Both the position numbers and the translations under genes were made by a program. A stretch of 64,000 nucleotides of DNA from positions 1-64,000 of the forward strand of contig JBBIJF010000025.1 in NCBI GenBank assembly GCA_037446115.1, written 5' to 3'. The DNA is from JANWXD01 sp037446115 (GTDB lineage Bacteria; Acidobacteriota; Terriglobia; Bryobacterales; Bryobacteraceae). The number at the start of each line of letters is the position of its first letter. Position 1 is the stretch's first letter. Under the pieces are notes generated by a model, which was not told where the DNA came from, ran no database searches, and worked only from the letters and a program-made list of their open reading frames with translations. Positions 51,910 to 59,668 of the stretch are shown one piece after another.

Positions 51910-52712
51910 TCTTCTCTCCATGCCGGCGCGTGATGGTTGACGGGACCGGCGCCGCCGCCCAGGCCCGGGTTGGAACGAATGGCTTCGGTGATGAAGTCCT
52001 TTGCGCGGCGCACGGCGTCCACGAGCGGCCAGCCGCGGGCCAGGCCGGCGGCGATGGCCGCCGAATACGTGCAGCCGGTGCCGTGCGTGTGGGGCGTTTC
52101 CAGATGCGGTGCGGAAAACTCGTACCAGGCGCCGTCGCAGAACAACACATCGGTGGCGGCCTCGGGCAGATGTCCGCCTTTGATGAGCGCAGCGCGGGCG
52201 CCCATGTGGCACAGCTCTTGCGCCGCGCGGCGCATCGTGTCACGGTCGGCGACTTCCAGCCCGGTGAGGGCGGCGGCTTCGTGCAGGTTGGGGGTCACCA
52301 GAAAGGCGCGGGGCAGCAGGCGGTCCCGCAGCGCCTCACGAGCTTCCGGAGCGATCAGCGGCGCACCGTGCTTGCTGATCATCACAGGATCCACTACCAG
52401 AGGAAAATCAAATTCCGCGGCCGCCTCGGCTACGGCCTCGACGATCTTGCGGTTGCCGAGAGCTCCGGTCTTGGCGGCGCGGGGTGGAATATCTTCGAGC
52501 ACGGCCCGAAGCTGCGCCAGTACGAGATCCGGCGGCAGGCACTCGACATGCTCCACGCGCCGGGTGTTCTGCACGGTGAGCAGCGTAAGCACGGCTTCTC
52601 CGTAGACGCCGAACTGGTGGAAGGTCTTGAGATCCGCCTGGATGCCCGCGCCGCCGCTCGGGTCCGAGCCGGCAATCGTCAACGCGACGGGAACCGGGCG
52701 CACAGACGGCAT
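51906..52712 (-). CDS. thiD: Hydroxymethylpyrimidine/phosphomethylpyrimidine kinase
   Basis: 268 residues from ATG at 52712 (an ATG five codons earlier is also possible). Phosphorylates HMP and HMP-P in thiamine synthesis. Ribokinase-fold motifs: PVALTIAGSDPSGGAGIQADLKTFHQFGVYG at the start, LPLVVDPVMISKHGAPLI-type block, FLVTPNLHEAAALTGL, and the anion-hole segment THGTGCTYSAAIAAGLARG with the catalytic GTGC. No other thi genes and no TPP riboswitch nearby, so it may act in salvage. Confidence 0.93.
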   Translation of the reverse strand: MPSVRPVPVALTIAGSDPSGGAGIQADLKTFHQFGVYGEAVLTLLTVQNTRRVEHVECLPPDLVLAQLRAVLEDIPPRAAKTGALGNRKIVEAVAEAAAEFDFPLVVDPVMISKHGAPLIAPEAREALRDRLLPRAFLVTPNLHEAAALTGLEVADRDTMRRAAQELCHMGARAALIKGGHLPEAATDVLFCDGAWYEFSAPHLETPHTHGTGCTYSAAIAAGLARGWPLVDAVRRAKDFITEAIRSNPGLGGGAGPVNHHAPAWREE

Positions 52713-52802
52713 CGCTCTACCGACCATTGTGCCCGATCGCGTTTGTGGTGCGCGGTTCACCGGCAAGCCTGCCGCTGAGCATGCTCGCGAAGGGCAAAGA
52801 CC

Positions 52803-54236
52803 CTACCAAAGGACACTGCCCGGGGACAGCGGCGGCTGGCGAATCTCCAGGCAGCCTTTGCCGGTGGGCAGGAGTTTACCCGGGTTGAGGAGGCAGGCCG
52901 GGTCGAAGAGTTTCTTCAGGTCGCGCATCGTGTCGAGGGTCTCCTCGCTGAAGAGCTTCGGCATGACCTCCTTCTTCTCCAGGCCCACGCCATGTTCTCC
53001 GGTGATGGAACCGCCCACCGAGATGCAGTATTCCAGGATCTCCTCTCCGGCTGCGCGCGCCTTGTCCAGATCACCCGGTCTGCGAGCGTCAAACAGGATG
53101 ATCGGATGCAGGTTGCCGTCACCGGCGTGGAAGATATTACTGATCTCAAGGCCGTATTTTTCGGCGACCCGGCGGATGAAGCCAAGGGTCGGCGCGATCT
53201 GCGTACGAGGCACGACTCCGTCCTGAACGTAGTAGAACGGACTCACGCGGCCCACGGCGCCGAATGCGTTCTTGCGGCCTTTCCAGAGCAGGTCCCGTTC
53301 TTCCGCCGAGCGGGCGACACGGAATTCGCGCGCACCTGAAGCCAGGCAGATCTCGCGCACCTGCCCGATCTGCTCCTCGACGGCTTCGCGCAACCCCTCC
53401 AGTTCGATGAGCAGGACGGCGGCGGCGTCCAGAGGGTAGCCGGCACCGGTGGCTTCTTCCACCATGCGCAGCATCACGCCGTCGAGCATTTCGAGGGCCA
53501 CCGGGATGATGGCCCGCGCGGTGAGCTCGCTGACCGTGCGGCCGGCGCCTTCGACGGAGTCGTAGATCGCAAGCGCGGTTTTCACCGTCTCCGGCATGCG
53601 CATGAGGCGTACGATCACTTTCGTCACCAGGGCGAGCGTTCCCTCAGACCCGGTAAGGAAGCCCGTCAGGTCGTAGCCGGGCAAGTCCGGTTCCTTGCCT
53701 CCTGTGCAGACCACTGTGCCGTCGGCGAGCACCGCTTCCAGACCCAGAACGTGGTTGGCGGTCACACCATAAGCCAGGGTGTGCGGGCCGCCGGCATTCT
53801 CGGCTACGTTTCCGCCGATCGTACAGGCCTTCTGGCTGGAGGGGTCCGGCGCGTAGAAGTAGCCGTGGTTCTGAACCGCCAGGCTGATATCCAGGTTGAC
53901 CACACCGGCCTGTACGACGGCGCGCTCGTTGGGGATGTCAATTTCGAGGATGCGGTCCATGCGGGCAAAGGAAAGCACAATGCCGCCGGCGACGGGAATG
54001 GCTCCGCCGCTCAGGCCGGTTCCGGCGCCTCGCCCCACGACGGGAATGCCGTGACGCCCAGCAATCTGCACAATTTCCGCAACCTCTTCGGTGGTGCGGG
54101 GAAACACCACCAGGTCCGGACGCGCCTTGTCCACGCTGCCGTCGTACTCATAGAGCATGAGGTCTTCGGGGCGATCGAGCAGGCCCGCCGGTCCGACGAT
54201 GGCGGCGATCTGGCGCTTAACCCGGTCGGGAATCAT
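52803..54236 (-). CDS. glcD: FAD-binding oxidoreductase, glycolate oxidase GlcD-like
   Basis: 477 residues. PCMH-type FAD domain (RPDLVVFPRTTEEVAEIVQIAGRHGIPVVGRGAGTGLSGGAIPVAGGIVLSF, residues about 40-90; DPSSQKACTIGGNVAENAGGPHTLAYGVTANHVLGLEAV) and FAD-oxidase C domain with NIFHAGDGNLHPIILFD and SVGGSITGEHGVGLEKKEVM. Oxidises a 2-hydroxy acid such as glycolate or lactate. The partners GlcE and GlcF are not adjacent, so the substrate and electron acceptor are open. Four bases separate it from the TlpA-like gene upstream. Confidence 0.9.
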   Translation of the reverse strand: MIPDRVKRQIAAIVGPAGLLDRPEDLMLYEYDGSVDKARPDLVVFPRTTEEVAEIVQIAGRHGIPVVGRGAGTGLSGGAIPVAGGIVLSFARMDRILEIDIPNERAVVQAGVVNLDISLAVQNHGYFYAPDPSSQKACTIGGNVAENAGGPHTLAYGVTANHVLGLEAVLADGTVVCTGGKEPDLPGYDLTGFLTGSEGTLALVTKVIVRLMRMPETVKTALAIYDSVEGAGRTVSELTARAIIPVALEMLDGVMLRMVEEATGAGYPLDAAAVLLIELEGLREAVEEQIGQVREICLASGAREFRVARSAEERDLLWKGRKNAFGAVGRVSPFYYVQDGVVPRTQIAPTLGFIRRVAEKYGLEISNIFHAGDGNLHPIILFDARRPGDLDKARAAGEEILEYCISVGGSITGEHGVGLEKKEVMPKLFSEETLDTMRDLKKLFDPACLLNPGKLLPTGKGCLEIRQPPLSPGSVLW

Positions 54237-54240
54237 GGGC

Positions 54241-54762
54241 TCAAAGCAGGGCGCGGACGCTACGGATCAGCTGCTCGTCGGTCCAGTCGCGCGGGCCGAT
54301 GTGCTTGATCACAACTTTGCCGTTCCGGTCAATGATGTACGTCTCGGGGTACTTGTAGGTGCCGTATGCGGAACTGATGCGGGCCTCGGGGTCGCGGGCC
54401 GTGGCGAAGGTCACGCCGGCACGCTCCAGAAAGGCGCGATAGGCCCGTTCGTTCCTGTCCACGCTGATGCCGAGGACGACGACGCCGGCAGGAGCCAGGC
54501 GTTTGTGGAATTCCTCGAGCGAGGGCATCTCCTCGACGCAGGGCGGGCACCAGGTGGCCCAGAAGTTCACCACCAGCAACTTGCCGCCGAAATCGGAGCG
54601 CGAGATGCGCCGGCCATTGTCCGTGACGATAGAAAAGTCCGGCGCGGTATCGCCGACGCCCACCACGCGATCCCGCAAGGCATCGGCGATGACGTAGCCA
54701 AGACCGAGCAGGCAGATGCCGACGATCGCTTCGAGGAGGCGGTCGCTTTTGACGGCCGTCAT
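54241..54762 (-). CDS. Membrane-anchored TlpA/ResA-like thiol-disulfide oxidoreductase
   Basis: 173 residues. N-terminal transmembrane segment (LLEAIVGICLLGLGYVIADAL) followed by an AhpC/TSA-like thioredoxin fold facing the periplasm: VGDTAPDFSIVTDNGRRISRSDFGGKLLVVNFWATWCPPCVEEMPSLEEFHKRL with the WCPPC active site near residue 72, GISVDRNE, then YPETYIIDRNGKVV. Reduces disulfides, for example in cytochrome c maturation, and a c-type cytochrome is encoded nearby. AGGGAGATT precedes the ATG. Confidence 0.9.
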   Translation of the reverse strand: MTAVKSDRLLEAIVGICLLGLGYVIADALRDRVVGVGDTAPDFSIVTDNGRRISRSDFGGKLLVVNFWATWCPPCVEEMPSLEEFHKRLAPAGVVVLGISVDRNERAYRAFLERAGVTFATARDPEARISSAYGTYKYPETYIIDRNGKVVIKHIGPRDWTDEQLIRSVRALL

Positions 54763-54778
54763 GAAATCTCCCTATAAT
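54749..54778 (+). promoter_or_regulatory. Strong sigma70-type promoter of the PTPS-PTPS-folE operon
   Basis: TTGACG (54749-54754), 18-base spacer, perfect TATAAT (54773-54778). The -35 box lies within the first codons of the divergent TlpA-like gene. The transcript would start near 54785 and carry a leader of about 100 bases with a structured segment at 54833-54864. Confidence 0.65.
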
Positions 54779-54832
54779 TCTAAGGGTAACGAACCGGGCT
54801 GCGAACGACAGCAACCCTGCCTTGAAAGTCTC

Positions 54833-54864
54833 AACCGCGGGTGCCGGCACCCGTCGGGCCGGTT
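54833..54864 (+). promoter_or_regulatory. Structured RNA leader upstream of the first PTPS gene
   Basis: AACCG (54833-54837) pairs with CGGTT (54860-54864). Inside it CGGGTGCCGGCACCCG (54838-54853) is a perfect 16-base palindrome, with TCGGGC unpaired. It lies 20 bases before the ribosome-binding region. No known riboswitch (preQ1, THF, Moco) is recognised. It could be a folded 5' UTR or a regulator-binding palindrome in DNA. Confidence 0.4.
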
Positions 54865-54884
54865 CGAGCATCTAAGTGAGAGGC

Positions 54885-55298
54885 ATGTTGATTACACGCC
54901 GAGTGGAGTTTTCCGCAGCCCACGTGTGCCGCCGTCCGGAGTTGACTGAGGAGGCGAACCGGGAACTCTACGGTCCTGCGGCGAATCCGCACGGCCACGG
55001 GCACAATTTCGTCGTGGAGGTGACGCTCGCAGGCGAGCCGGACCGGGCCACAGGCATGGTGCTGGACTTGAAGCGACTCAAAGAGGTCCTGCACCGGGAG
55101 ATCGTGGAACCGTTCGACCATCGTTTCCTGAATGCCGAGGTTCCGCCGTTCGACCGCGTCGTTCCCACGGCCGAGAACCTGGCGATCGAGATCTGGCGCC
55201 GCGTCAAGCCGTATTTTGACGGAGCGGTGCGCCTTCACGCCGTCCGCGTTTATGAGACCGATGATTTCTGGGCAGAATGCTTCGGGGAGGAGGCATGA
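54885..55298 (+). CDS. 6-pyruvoyl-tetrahydropterin synthase/QueD-family protein lacking the canonical Cys
   Basis: 137 residues from ATG at 54885 (GTGAGAGG just upstream). PTPS fold with zinc ligands His13 (FSAAH) and the HGHGH block at residues 36-40, plus FDHRFLNAE and PTAENLAIEIW, and the final Glu in RVYETDDFWAECF. The catalytic Cys that precedes the HGH block in normal members (GKCNNP) is replaced by Ala (GPAANP); another Cys is at residue 15. It might act on a different pterin substrate or form a pair with the next protein. ATGA overlap with the next gene. Confidence 0.85.
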   Translation: MLITRRVEFSAAHVCRRPELTEEANRELYGPAANPHGHGHNFVVEVTLAGEPDRATGMVLDLKRLKEVLHREIVEPFDHRFLNAEVPPFDRVVPTAENLAIEIWRRVKPYFDGAVRLHAVRVYETDDFWAECFGEEA

Positions 55299-55720
55299 GG
55301 TTGCAAGTCACGCGGCGGTACCGCTTTGCGGCGGCGCACCGGCTGCACGCGGCCGCCTTCTCCGAGCAAGAAAATCAGGCGCTGTACGGCAAGTGCAACA
55401 ATCCCAGCGGGCACGGGCATGATTACGTGCTGGAGGTGAGCGTGACGGGGCCCGTGCATGAGGCCACCGGACGTCTTCTGAGTCCGGCAGCACTGGACCG
55501 GCTCGTGGCGGAAGAGGTGCTGGCCGCCTTCGATCACCGGAACCTGAACGCGGAGGTTCCGGAATTTTCTCAGGCGCCTCCAACCACGGAGAACCTGACA
55601 CAACTGATCCGCCGGCGGCTGCTGGAGCGCTGGGCAGAACTGGGGCACGAGGTGCGCCTGGCAGGCATCCGCCTGCGGGAGACGCAGCGCAACACGTTCG
55701 AGATACTGGAGCGCCTATGA
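55295..55720 (+). CDS. 6-pyruvoyl-tetrahydropterin synthase/6-carboxytetrahydropterin synthase (QueD) family protein
   Basis: 141 residues from ATG at 55295 (overlaps the previous stop). A canonical active site: zinc His15, His40 and His42 (RFAAAH, SGHGH), catalytic Cys34 in YGKCNNPSGHGHDY, and the distal FDHRNLNAEVPEF and PTTENLTQLI segments. Would convert 7,8-dihydroneopterin triphosphate to 6-pyruvoyl-tetrahydropterin or 6-carboxytetrahydropterin. It overlaps folE by 4 bases, so GTP cyclohydrolase feeds it directly. Queuosine or tetrahydrobiopterin-type cofactor synthesis is possible; no other que genes are here. Confidence 0.9.
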   Translation: MRLQVTRRYRFAAAHRLHAAAFSEQENQALYGKCNNPSGHGHDYVLEVSVTGPVHEATGRLLSPAALDRLVAEEVLAAFDHRNLNAEVPEFSQAPPTTENLTQLIRRRLLERWAELGHEVRLAGIRLRETQRNTFEILERL

Positions 55721-56331
55721 AGAAGTCGAAAGCGATCGTCCAGGTGATGGCCCCGGGAAGAGCGGAGGGCGCGATCGCGGCGCGCGTCCGCGAGATTCTG
55801 GCCGAACTGGGCGAGGATCCGAGCCGTGAGGGGCTGCTGCGGACGCCCGTGCGCATGGAGAAAGCGCTGCGGTACCTGACCGCAGGCTACCAGATGCGCG
55901 TCGAGCAGATCCTGAACGGGGCGCTGTTCACCGTCAAGTATGACGAGATGGTGATCGTCAAGGATATCGAGTTTTTCAGCCTGTGCGAGCATCATCTGCT
56001 GCCGTTTTTCGGCAAGGTCCACGTGGCCTATCTGCCGCGCCGCAAGGTGATCGGCCTGAGCAAGATCCCGCGCATCGTGGATATGTTCGCACGGCGACTC
56101 CAGCTGCAGGAGCGCATGACGCAGCAGATTGCGGACACCATCGAGACGGCGGTGGATCCGTTGGGCGTCGGCGTGATCTGTCAGGCCCGGCACCTCTGCA
56201 TGATGATGCGGGGGGTGGAAAAGCAGCACTCCGGTGCCGTGACGAGCGCCATGCGAGGTGCGTTCCGAGACCGCAAGGAGACGCGGGACGAATTTCTGTC
56301 CCTGGTCTCGCACAACACGCTGGAGTTCTAA
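55717..56331 (+). CDS. folE: GTP cyclohydrolase I
   Basis: 204 residues. Converts GTP to 7,8-dihydroneopterin triphosphate. Motifs: LGEDPSREGLLRTPVRMEKALRYLTAGY, FFSLCEHHLLPFFGKVHVAYLP with zinc ligands Cys and His, VIGLSKIPRIVDMFARRLQLQERMTQQIADTI and the second zinc Cys in ARHLCMMMRGVEKQHSGAVTSAMRG. Length is normal for type IA. Last gene of a tightly overlapping three-gene operon. Its stop codon overlaps that of the convergent BMC shell gene. Confidence 0.95.
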   Translation: MKKSKAIVQVMAPGRAEGAIAARVREILAELGEDPSREGLLRTPVRMEKALRYLTAGYQMRVEQILNGALFTVKYDEMVIVKDIEFFSLCEHHLLPFFGKVHVAYLPRRKVIGLSKIPRIVDMFARRLQLQERMTQQIADTIETAVDPLGVGVICQARHLCMMMRGVEKQHSGAVTSAMRGAFRDRKETRDEFLSLVSHNTLEF

Positions 56332-56879
56332 ATCATTTCGGAGAGAAGCTCGGGGCGAGGCTGCGGGATCACGACTTTGTTGACGAGAAGGCCCTTGCGG
56401 CCGATCACTTGAGCGCCGGCCTCTACCGCGCTGCGCACGGCGGCCACGCTCCCGGTAAGCGTGACGAAGGCTTTGCCGCCGAGCGCCATGGCCAGCCGGA
56501 TCTCGATGAGGCGCACAGCGGCGGCCTTCGCGGCGGCATCGGCGCCTTCGATGAGCGAGGCCACGGAGAAGGACTCCAGGATGCCCAAGGCCTCGAGTGC
56601 TTCCACCCGCGCCGTGCCGCTGAGGGCGGGAAAGACGGACTCGTGCACGTTAGGGATCACGAAGCGGTCCACGAGCGAGAAATTTCCCGCCCGGCTGCCC
56701 GCCTCCACGCTGGCTTCGACGGCGGCCACGTCGCCGCGCACCATGACCATATATTTGCCGGAGCAGATGGAGCGGGCCAGCAGCAGCTCTACGTCGGCCG
56801 CTTTCAGCATTGCATCCGTCACCTCATAGCCGGCGGCGATGCTGCCGAGTTCAATCAATCCGATGGAGTTTCTCGCCAT
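56328..56879 (-). CDS. pduT: Tandem-domain bacterial microcompartment shell protein, PduT-like
   Basis: 183 residues made of two BMC domains, about 4-90 (SIGLIELGSIAAGYEVTDAMLKAADVELLLA, YMVMVRGDVAAVEASVEAG) and 95-175 (ALGILESFSVASLIEGADAAAKAAAVRLIEIRLAMALGGKAFVTLTGSVAAVRSAVEAG). In PduT Cys38 binds a 4Fe-4S cluster at the trimer pore; the equivalent is Cys39 in ARSICSGKY. A shell trimer for electron transfer across a microcompartment wall. Lies 9 bases downstream of the PduS-like gene. No other shell genes in the window. Confidence 0.9.
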   Translation of the reverse strand: MARNSIGLIELGSIAAGYEVTDAMLKAADVELLLARSICSGKYMVMVRGDVAAVEASVEAGSRAGNFSLVDRFVIPNVHESVFPALSGTARVEALEALGILESFSVASLIEGADAAAKAAAVRLIEIRLAMALGGKAFVTLTGSVAAVRSAVEAGAQVIGRKGLLVNKVVIPQPRPELLSEMI

Positions 56880-56888
56880 AGCGTCCTT

Positions 56889-58202
56889 CTAAGCCTGGAT
56901 TTCGACGTAATCGTCCGTAAGCCGGACGACGGTGCCGGAGATGCTGGCATGGATCGGCACGCCCAAGTCGGGCGGATCCACGCGCCCGACGACCGCCCCC
57001 TCCTCGACGCGATCGCCCTCCCGGACGACGGGATGCGCCGGACGGCCGGCATGCTGCCGCCACTTGAGGCGCACGCGCGAGGGCCGGTGCTCGATGGCCT
57101 CGTAGGGAGTCTCGCACTCGTATTCGTCCACTCTGAGGCGCTTGCGCAGCAGGGGCAAAGGCACGCGGCGGTACTCCTTCATCGGATGGACGACCGGCGA
57201 ACGCTCCTGCCGGAACCGGATCCCGGCCGCACGCAAGTGGGCTTTCGCTTGGTCGCACGCCTCCTTGGGAAACAGGTCCTCCGGGCAGGCGTACAGCGTG
57301 CACAGACCGCAGCCGCAGCAAAGCTCGGCCCACTGGTTCCAGATCTGGGCGCCGGTAGCAGTGAACCCGAGGCTGCGCATGACCTTGTGGGGCTGGACGT
57401 CGTAGCCGAGCAGGTAGCGCGGGCAGAACTCTGTGCAGTAGCTGCACTGGTCGCAGGCGGACTTGCCGATGTGGTTCATGGCCTCGATGGGTCGGTTTTT
57501 CCGCGCGATCAGGTAATGGTCCTCCGGCAAAACGATCAGCCCTGCGGTCGTGCGCGTGACGACATCGTCCAGATCGAAGGTGAGCGTGCCCATCATGATG
57601 CCGCTCACAAACAGGCCCACGCGCGGCGCCGTAGCGCCTCCGGCGAGCGCGATCAGGTCGCCGAAGGCGGTGCCGACGGGAACCCAGAAAGCCTTGGGCT
57701 GCCGCACCGCGCCGGCGACGGAGACCAATTTCCGCGTGACGGGAATGCCCTGCGCGGCGCGGTGGATGTTGTAAAGGGTCTCGACGTTGTTCACCACGCA
57801 GCCGACCTGGAGCGGGATGCCGCCGGGCGGAATCAGGCGTCCGGTGGCTTCATAAACTAGCTCGTACTCATCACCCGAGGGATAGAAGTCGCCCAGGAAG
57901 ACGAACCCGGCCGTCTCGGAATCCAGGTAGGGGCGAATGGCTTCGACGGCGTCGGCGTTTTTCTTCTTGATCCCGAAATAAGCCCGGACCGCGCCGGTGG
58001 CTTTGCGCAGCAGCTCCATGCCGGAGACGATCTCGGCCGGGAAGTGCTTCATCAGTTCGACGTCTTTGTGGAGGAGGGGCTCGCATTCGGCTCCGTTGGC
58101 GATGACAAATTCGACCTGGGCGGAGGCCTTGACGTACGCGGGAAATCCCGCGCCGCCTGCGCCCACCACGCCGCATTCACGCAGTTTCGTGGCCAGATCC
58201 AT
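56889..58202 (-). CDS. pduS: PduS-like cobalamin reductase (RnfC/NuoF-related Fe-S flavoprotein)
   Basis: 437 residues. N-terminal GVVGAGGAGFPAYVK (residues 11-25) is the FMN/NADH-binding glycine-rich loop, followed by ANGAECEPLLHKD, VVNNVETLYNIHRA and SLBB-like repeats. Two ferredoxin-type clusters: Cys250, 253, 256, 260 and Cys295, 298, 301, 306 (CDQCSYCTEFCP and CCGCGLCTLYACP). The C-terminal part is the RnfC-like beta domain (REGDRVEEGAVVGRVDPPDLGVPIHASISGTV). In Pdu compartments it reduces cob(III)alamin and pairs with PduT, its neighbour here. No diol dehydratase is seen nearby. Confidence 0.9.
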   Translation of the reverse strand: MDLATKLRECGVVGAGGAGFPAYVKASAQVEFVIANGAECEPLLHKDVELMKHFPAEIVSGMELLRKATGAVRAYFGIKKKNADAVEAIRPYLDSETAGFVFLGDFYPSGDEYELVYEATGRLIPPGGIPLQVGCVVNNVETLYNIHRAAQGIPVTRKLVSVAGAVRQPKAFWVPVGTAFGDLIALAGGATAPRVGLFVSGIMMGTLTFDLDDVVTRTTAGLIVLPEDHYLIARKNRPIEAMNHIGKSACDQCSYCTEFCPRYLLGYDVQPHKVMRSLGFTATGAQIWNQWAELCCGCGLCTLYACPEDLFPKEACDQAKAHLRAAGIRFRQERSPVVHPMKEYRRVPLPLLRKRLRVDEYECETPYEAIEHRPSRVRLKWRQHAGRPAHPVVREGDRVEEGAVVGRVDPPDLGVPIHASISGTVVRLTDDYVEIQA

Positions 58203-58213
58203 GGGCGGGAGGC

Positions 58214-58585
58214 CTACTGGCGAGCCGGAGCTGCCTGCTCGAGCATGGCGTTGTACTTCTCCAGATCCTCCGGCGAGACAGTCACGAGGTCCTTTTCAAG
58301 GTCTTCCCCGGTTTCGATCATGTGGATCAGGTGCAGGGCCGCGAGGCGGGAGCACCAGGGATCGGTCAAGGGGCGACCGGTCTTCTGACTCAGGGCGGCG
58401 AGTTCGGCGTGAGGAAGCGCAATGACTTTCTCCAGGTGCGTGTCGCCGTTCGAGATCAGGAATTTTACGTCCACGGTGTCGCTGTGGCGGATGGCGATCG
58501 CGGTTTGCAGCCAGAGGAAATCCACCTGCCACGTGCGGCCGAAAGGGTCCGGGCCGGCGCGGAAGTGGCGGAAGTTGTCCAACAT
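58214..58585 (-). CDS. Protein of unknown function upstream of pduS
   Basis: 123 residues from ATG at 58585; the frame before that is low-complexity. It reads MLDNFRHFRAGPDPFGRTWQVDFLW, then a beta-rich part (VDVKFLISNGDTHLEKVIALPHAEL) and a helical end with DPWCSRLAALHLIHMIETGEDLEKDLV. No family is recognised. It lies 11 bases upstream of pduS on the same strand and may be functionally linked to the PduS/PduT pair. Confidence 0.65.
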   Translation of the reverse strand: MLDNFRHFRAGPDPFGRTWQVDFLWLQTAIAIRHSDTVDVKFLISNGDTHLEKVIALPHAELAALSQKTGRPLTDPWCSRLAALHLIHMIETGEDLEKDLVTVSPEDLEKYNAMLEQAAPARQ

Positions 58586-58645
58586 AGAAGACCATCCTAG
58601 CAGGCGCTCAGCCCTGCCCTGCGCCGGCCCGTCACCTCGGACCAT

Positions 58646-59668
58646 TCAGAGGCGGAATTCGCGCACGAATTGAACGCAGGCCTTGACGTTTTCCACGGGT
58701 GTTTCGGGCAGAATCCCGTGGCCCACGTTGAAGATGTGGCCGGGGCGCGAACCGGTGCGTTTCAGCAGCTCGTGCACTTTCATCTTCAGCTCCGGCAGAG
58801 GCGCAAACAGAGCCGCCGGGTCGAGATTGCCCTGGATGGCGGTCCGGTAGCTGATGTCCATCCACGCCTGATCAATGTTAATGCGCCAGTCAATGCCGAG
58901 GACGTCTCCGCCGGCGGCGTGCAGCTCGCGGAAAAAGCCGCCAATGCCGGTGCCGAAGTGGATCACGGGCACGCCGCTCGAGCGGATGCGGTCAATCAGG
59001 GCGCGGGAGTAGGGCTGGACGAACCGGACGTAATCGTCCGGGCCAAGTGCCCCGACCCAGCTGTCGAAGACCTGGATCGCCCGGGCGCCGGAGGCCACCT
59101 GCATGAGAGCGTACGGGCCGAGCACATCCACGAGCTTGCCCATCAGGCGCCGCCACAGCGTCTCGTTGCTGTACATCATCCGCTTGGTGCGCAGGAAGGT
59201 GCGCGAGATGCCGCCTTCGATCATGTAGCTGGCCATGGTGAAGGGCGCACCGACGAAGCCGATGACCGGAATGCGGCCGCCCAGAGCCTTGCACACGATC
59301 TGGATGGCCTCGCCCACATAGCCGAGATCATCGGTATTGGAGATGGAAAGCGTGTCCACGTCCTGGGAGGTGCGGACGGGATTCTCAATGACCGGACCTT
59401 CGCCGGCGGCGTAGTGGAGCTTCAAGCCCATCGGCTCCAGAGGAAGCAGCAGGTCGGCAAAGATGATGGCCGCGTCCACGTCCAGGATCTCAACGGGCAT
59501 CAGGGTTACGGTCGCCGCCAGATCGGGCCGCTTGCAAATCTCCAAGATGGTGTGCCGCGCCCGGATGTCGCGGTACGGTTTCAAATAACGACCCGCCTGC
59601 CGCATGAACCAGACCGGGCGGACATCGGTAGGCCGCCTCCGGCAGGCATCCAGAAAGCGATTATTCAT
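58646..59668 (-). CDS. hemE: Uroporphyrinogen decarboxylase
   Basis: 340 residues from ATG at 59668, which overlaps the apbE stop by 4 bases. Decarboxylates uroporphyrinogen III to coproporphyrinogen III in haem synthesis. Signatures: RPVWFMRQAGRYLKPYRDIRARHTILEICKRPDLAATVTLMPVEILDVDAAIIFADLLLPLEPMGL at the N-terminus, GFVGAPFTMASYMIEGG, IQVFDSWVGALGPDDYVRFV and GHIFNVGHGILPETPVENVKACV at the C-terminus. Normal length. Confidence 0.96.
   Translation of the reverse strand: MNNRFLDACRRRPTDVRPVWFMRQAGRYLKPYRDIRARHTILEICKRPDLAATVTLMPVEILDVDAAIIFADLLLPLEPMGLKLHYAAGEGPVIENPVRTSQDVDTLSISNTDDLGYVGEAIQIVCKALGGRIPVIGFVGAPFTMASYMIEGGISRTFLRTKRMMYSNETLWRRLMGKLVDVLGPYALMQVASGARAIQVFDSWVGALGPDDYVRFVQPYSRALIDRIRSSGVPVIHFGTGIGGFFRELHAAGGDVLGIDWRINIDQAWMDISYRTAIQGNLDPAALFAPLPELKMKVHELLKRTGSRPGHIFNVGHGILPETPVENVKACVQFVREFRL

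Noticed and set aside
55983..57860. Plus-strand open frame of about 620 codons spanning folE, pduT and pduS.
   Set aside because: Low-complexity translation rich in Arg, Gly and His; explained by the GC skew of the real genes.
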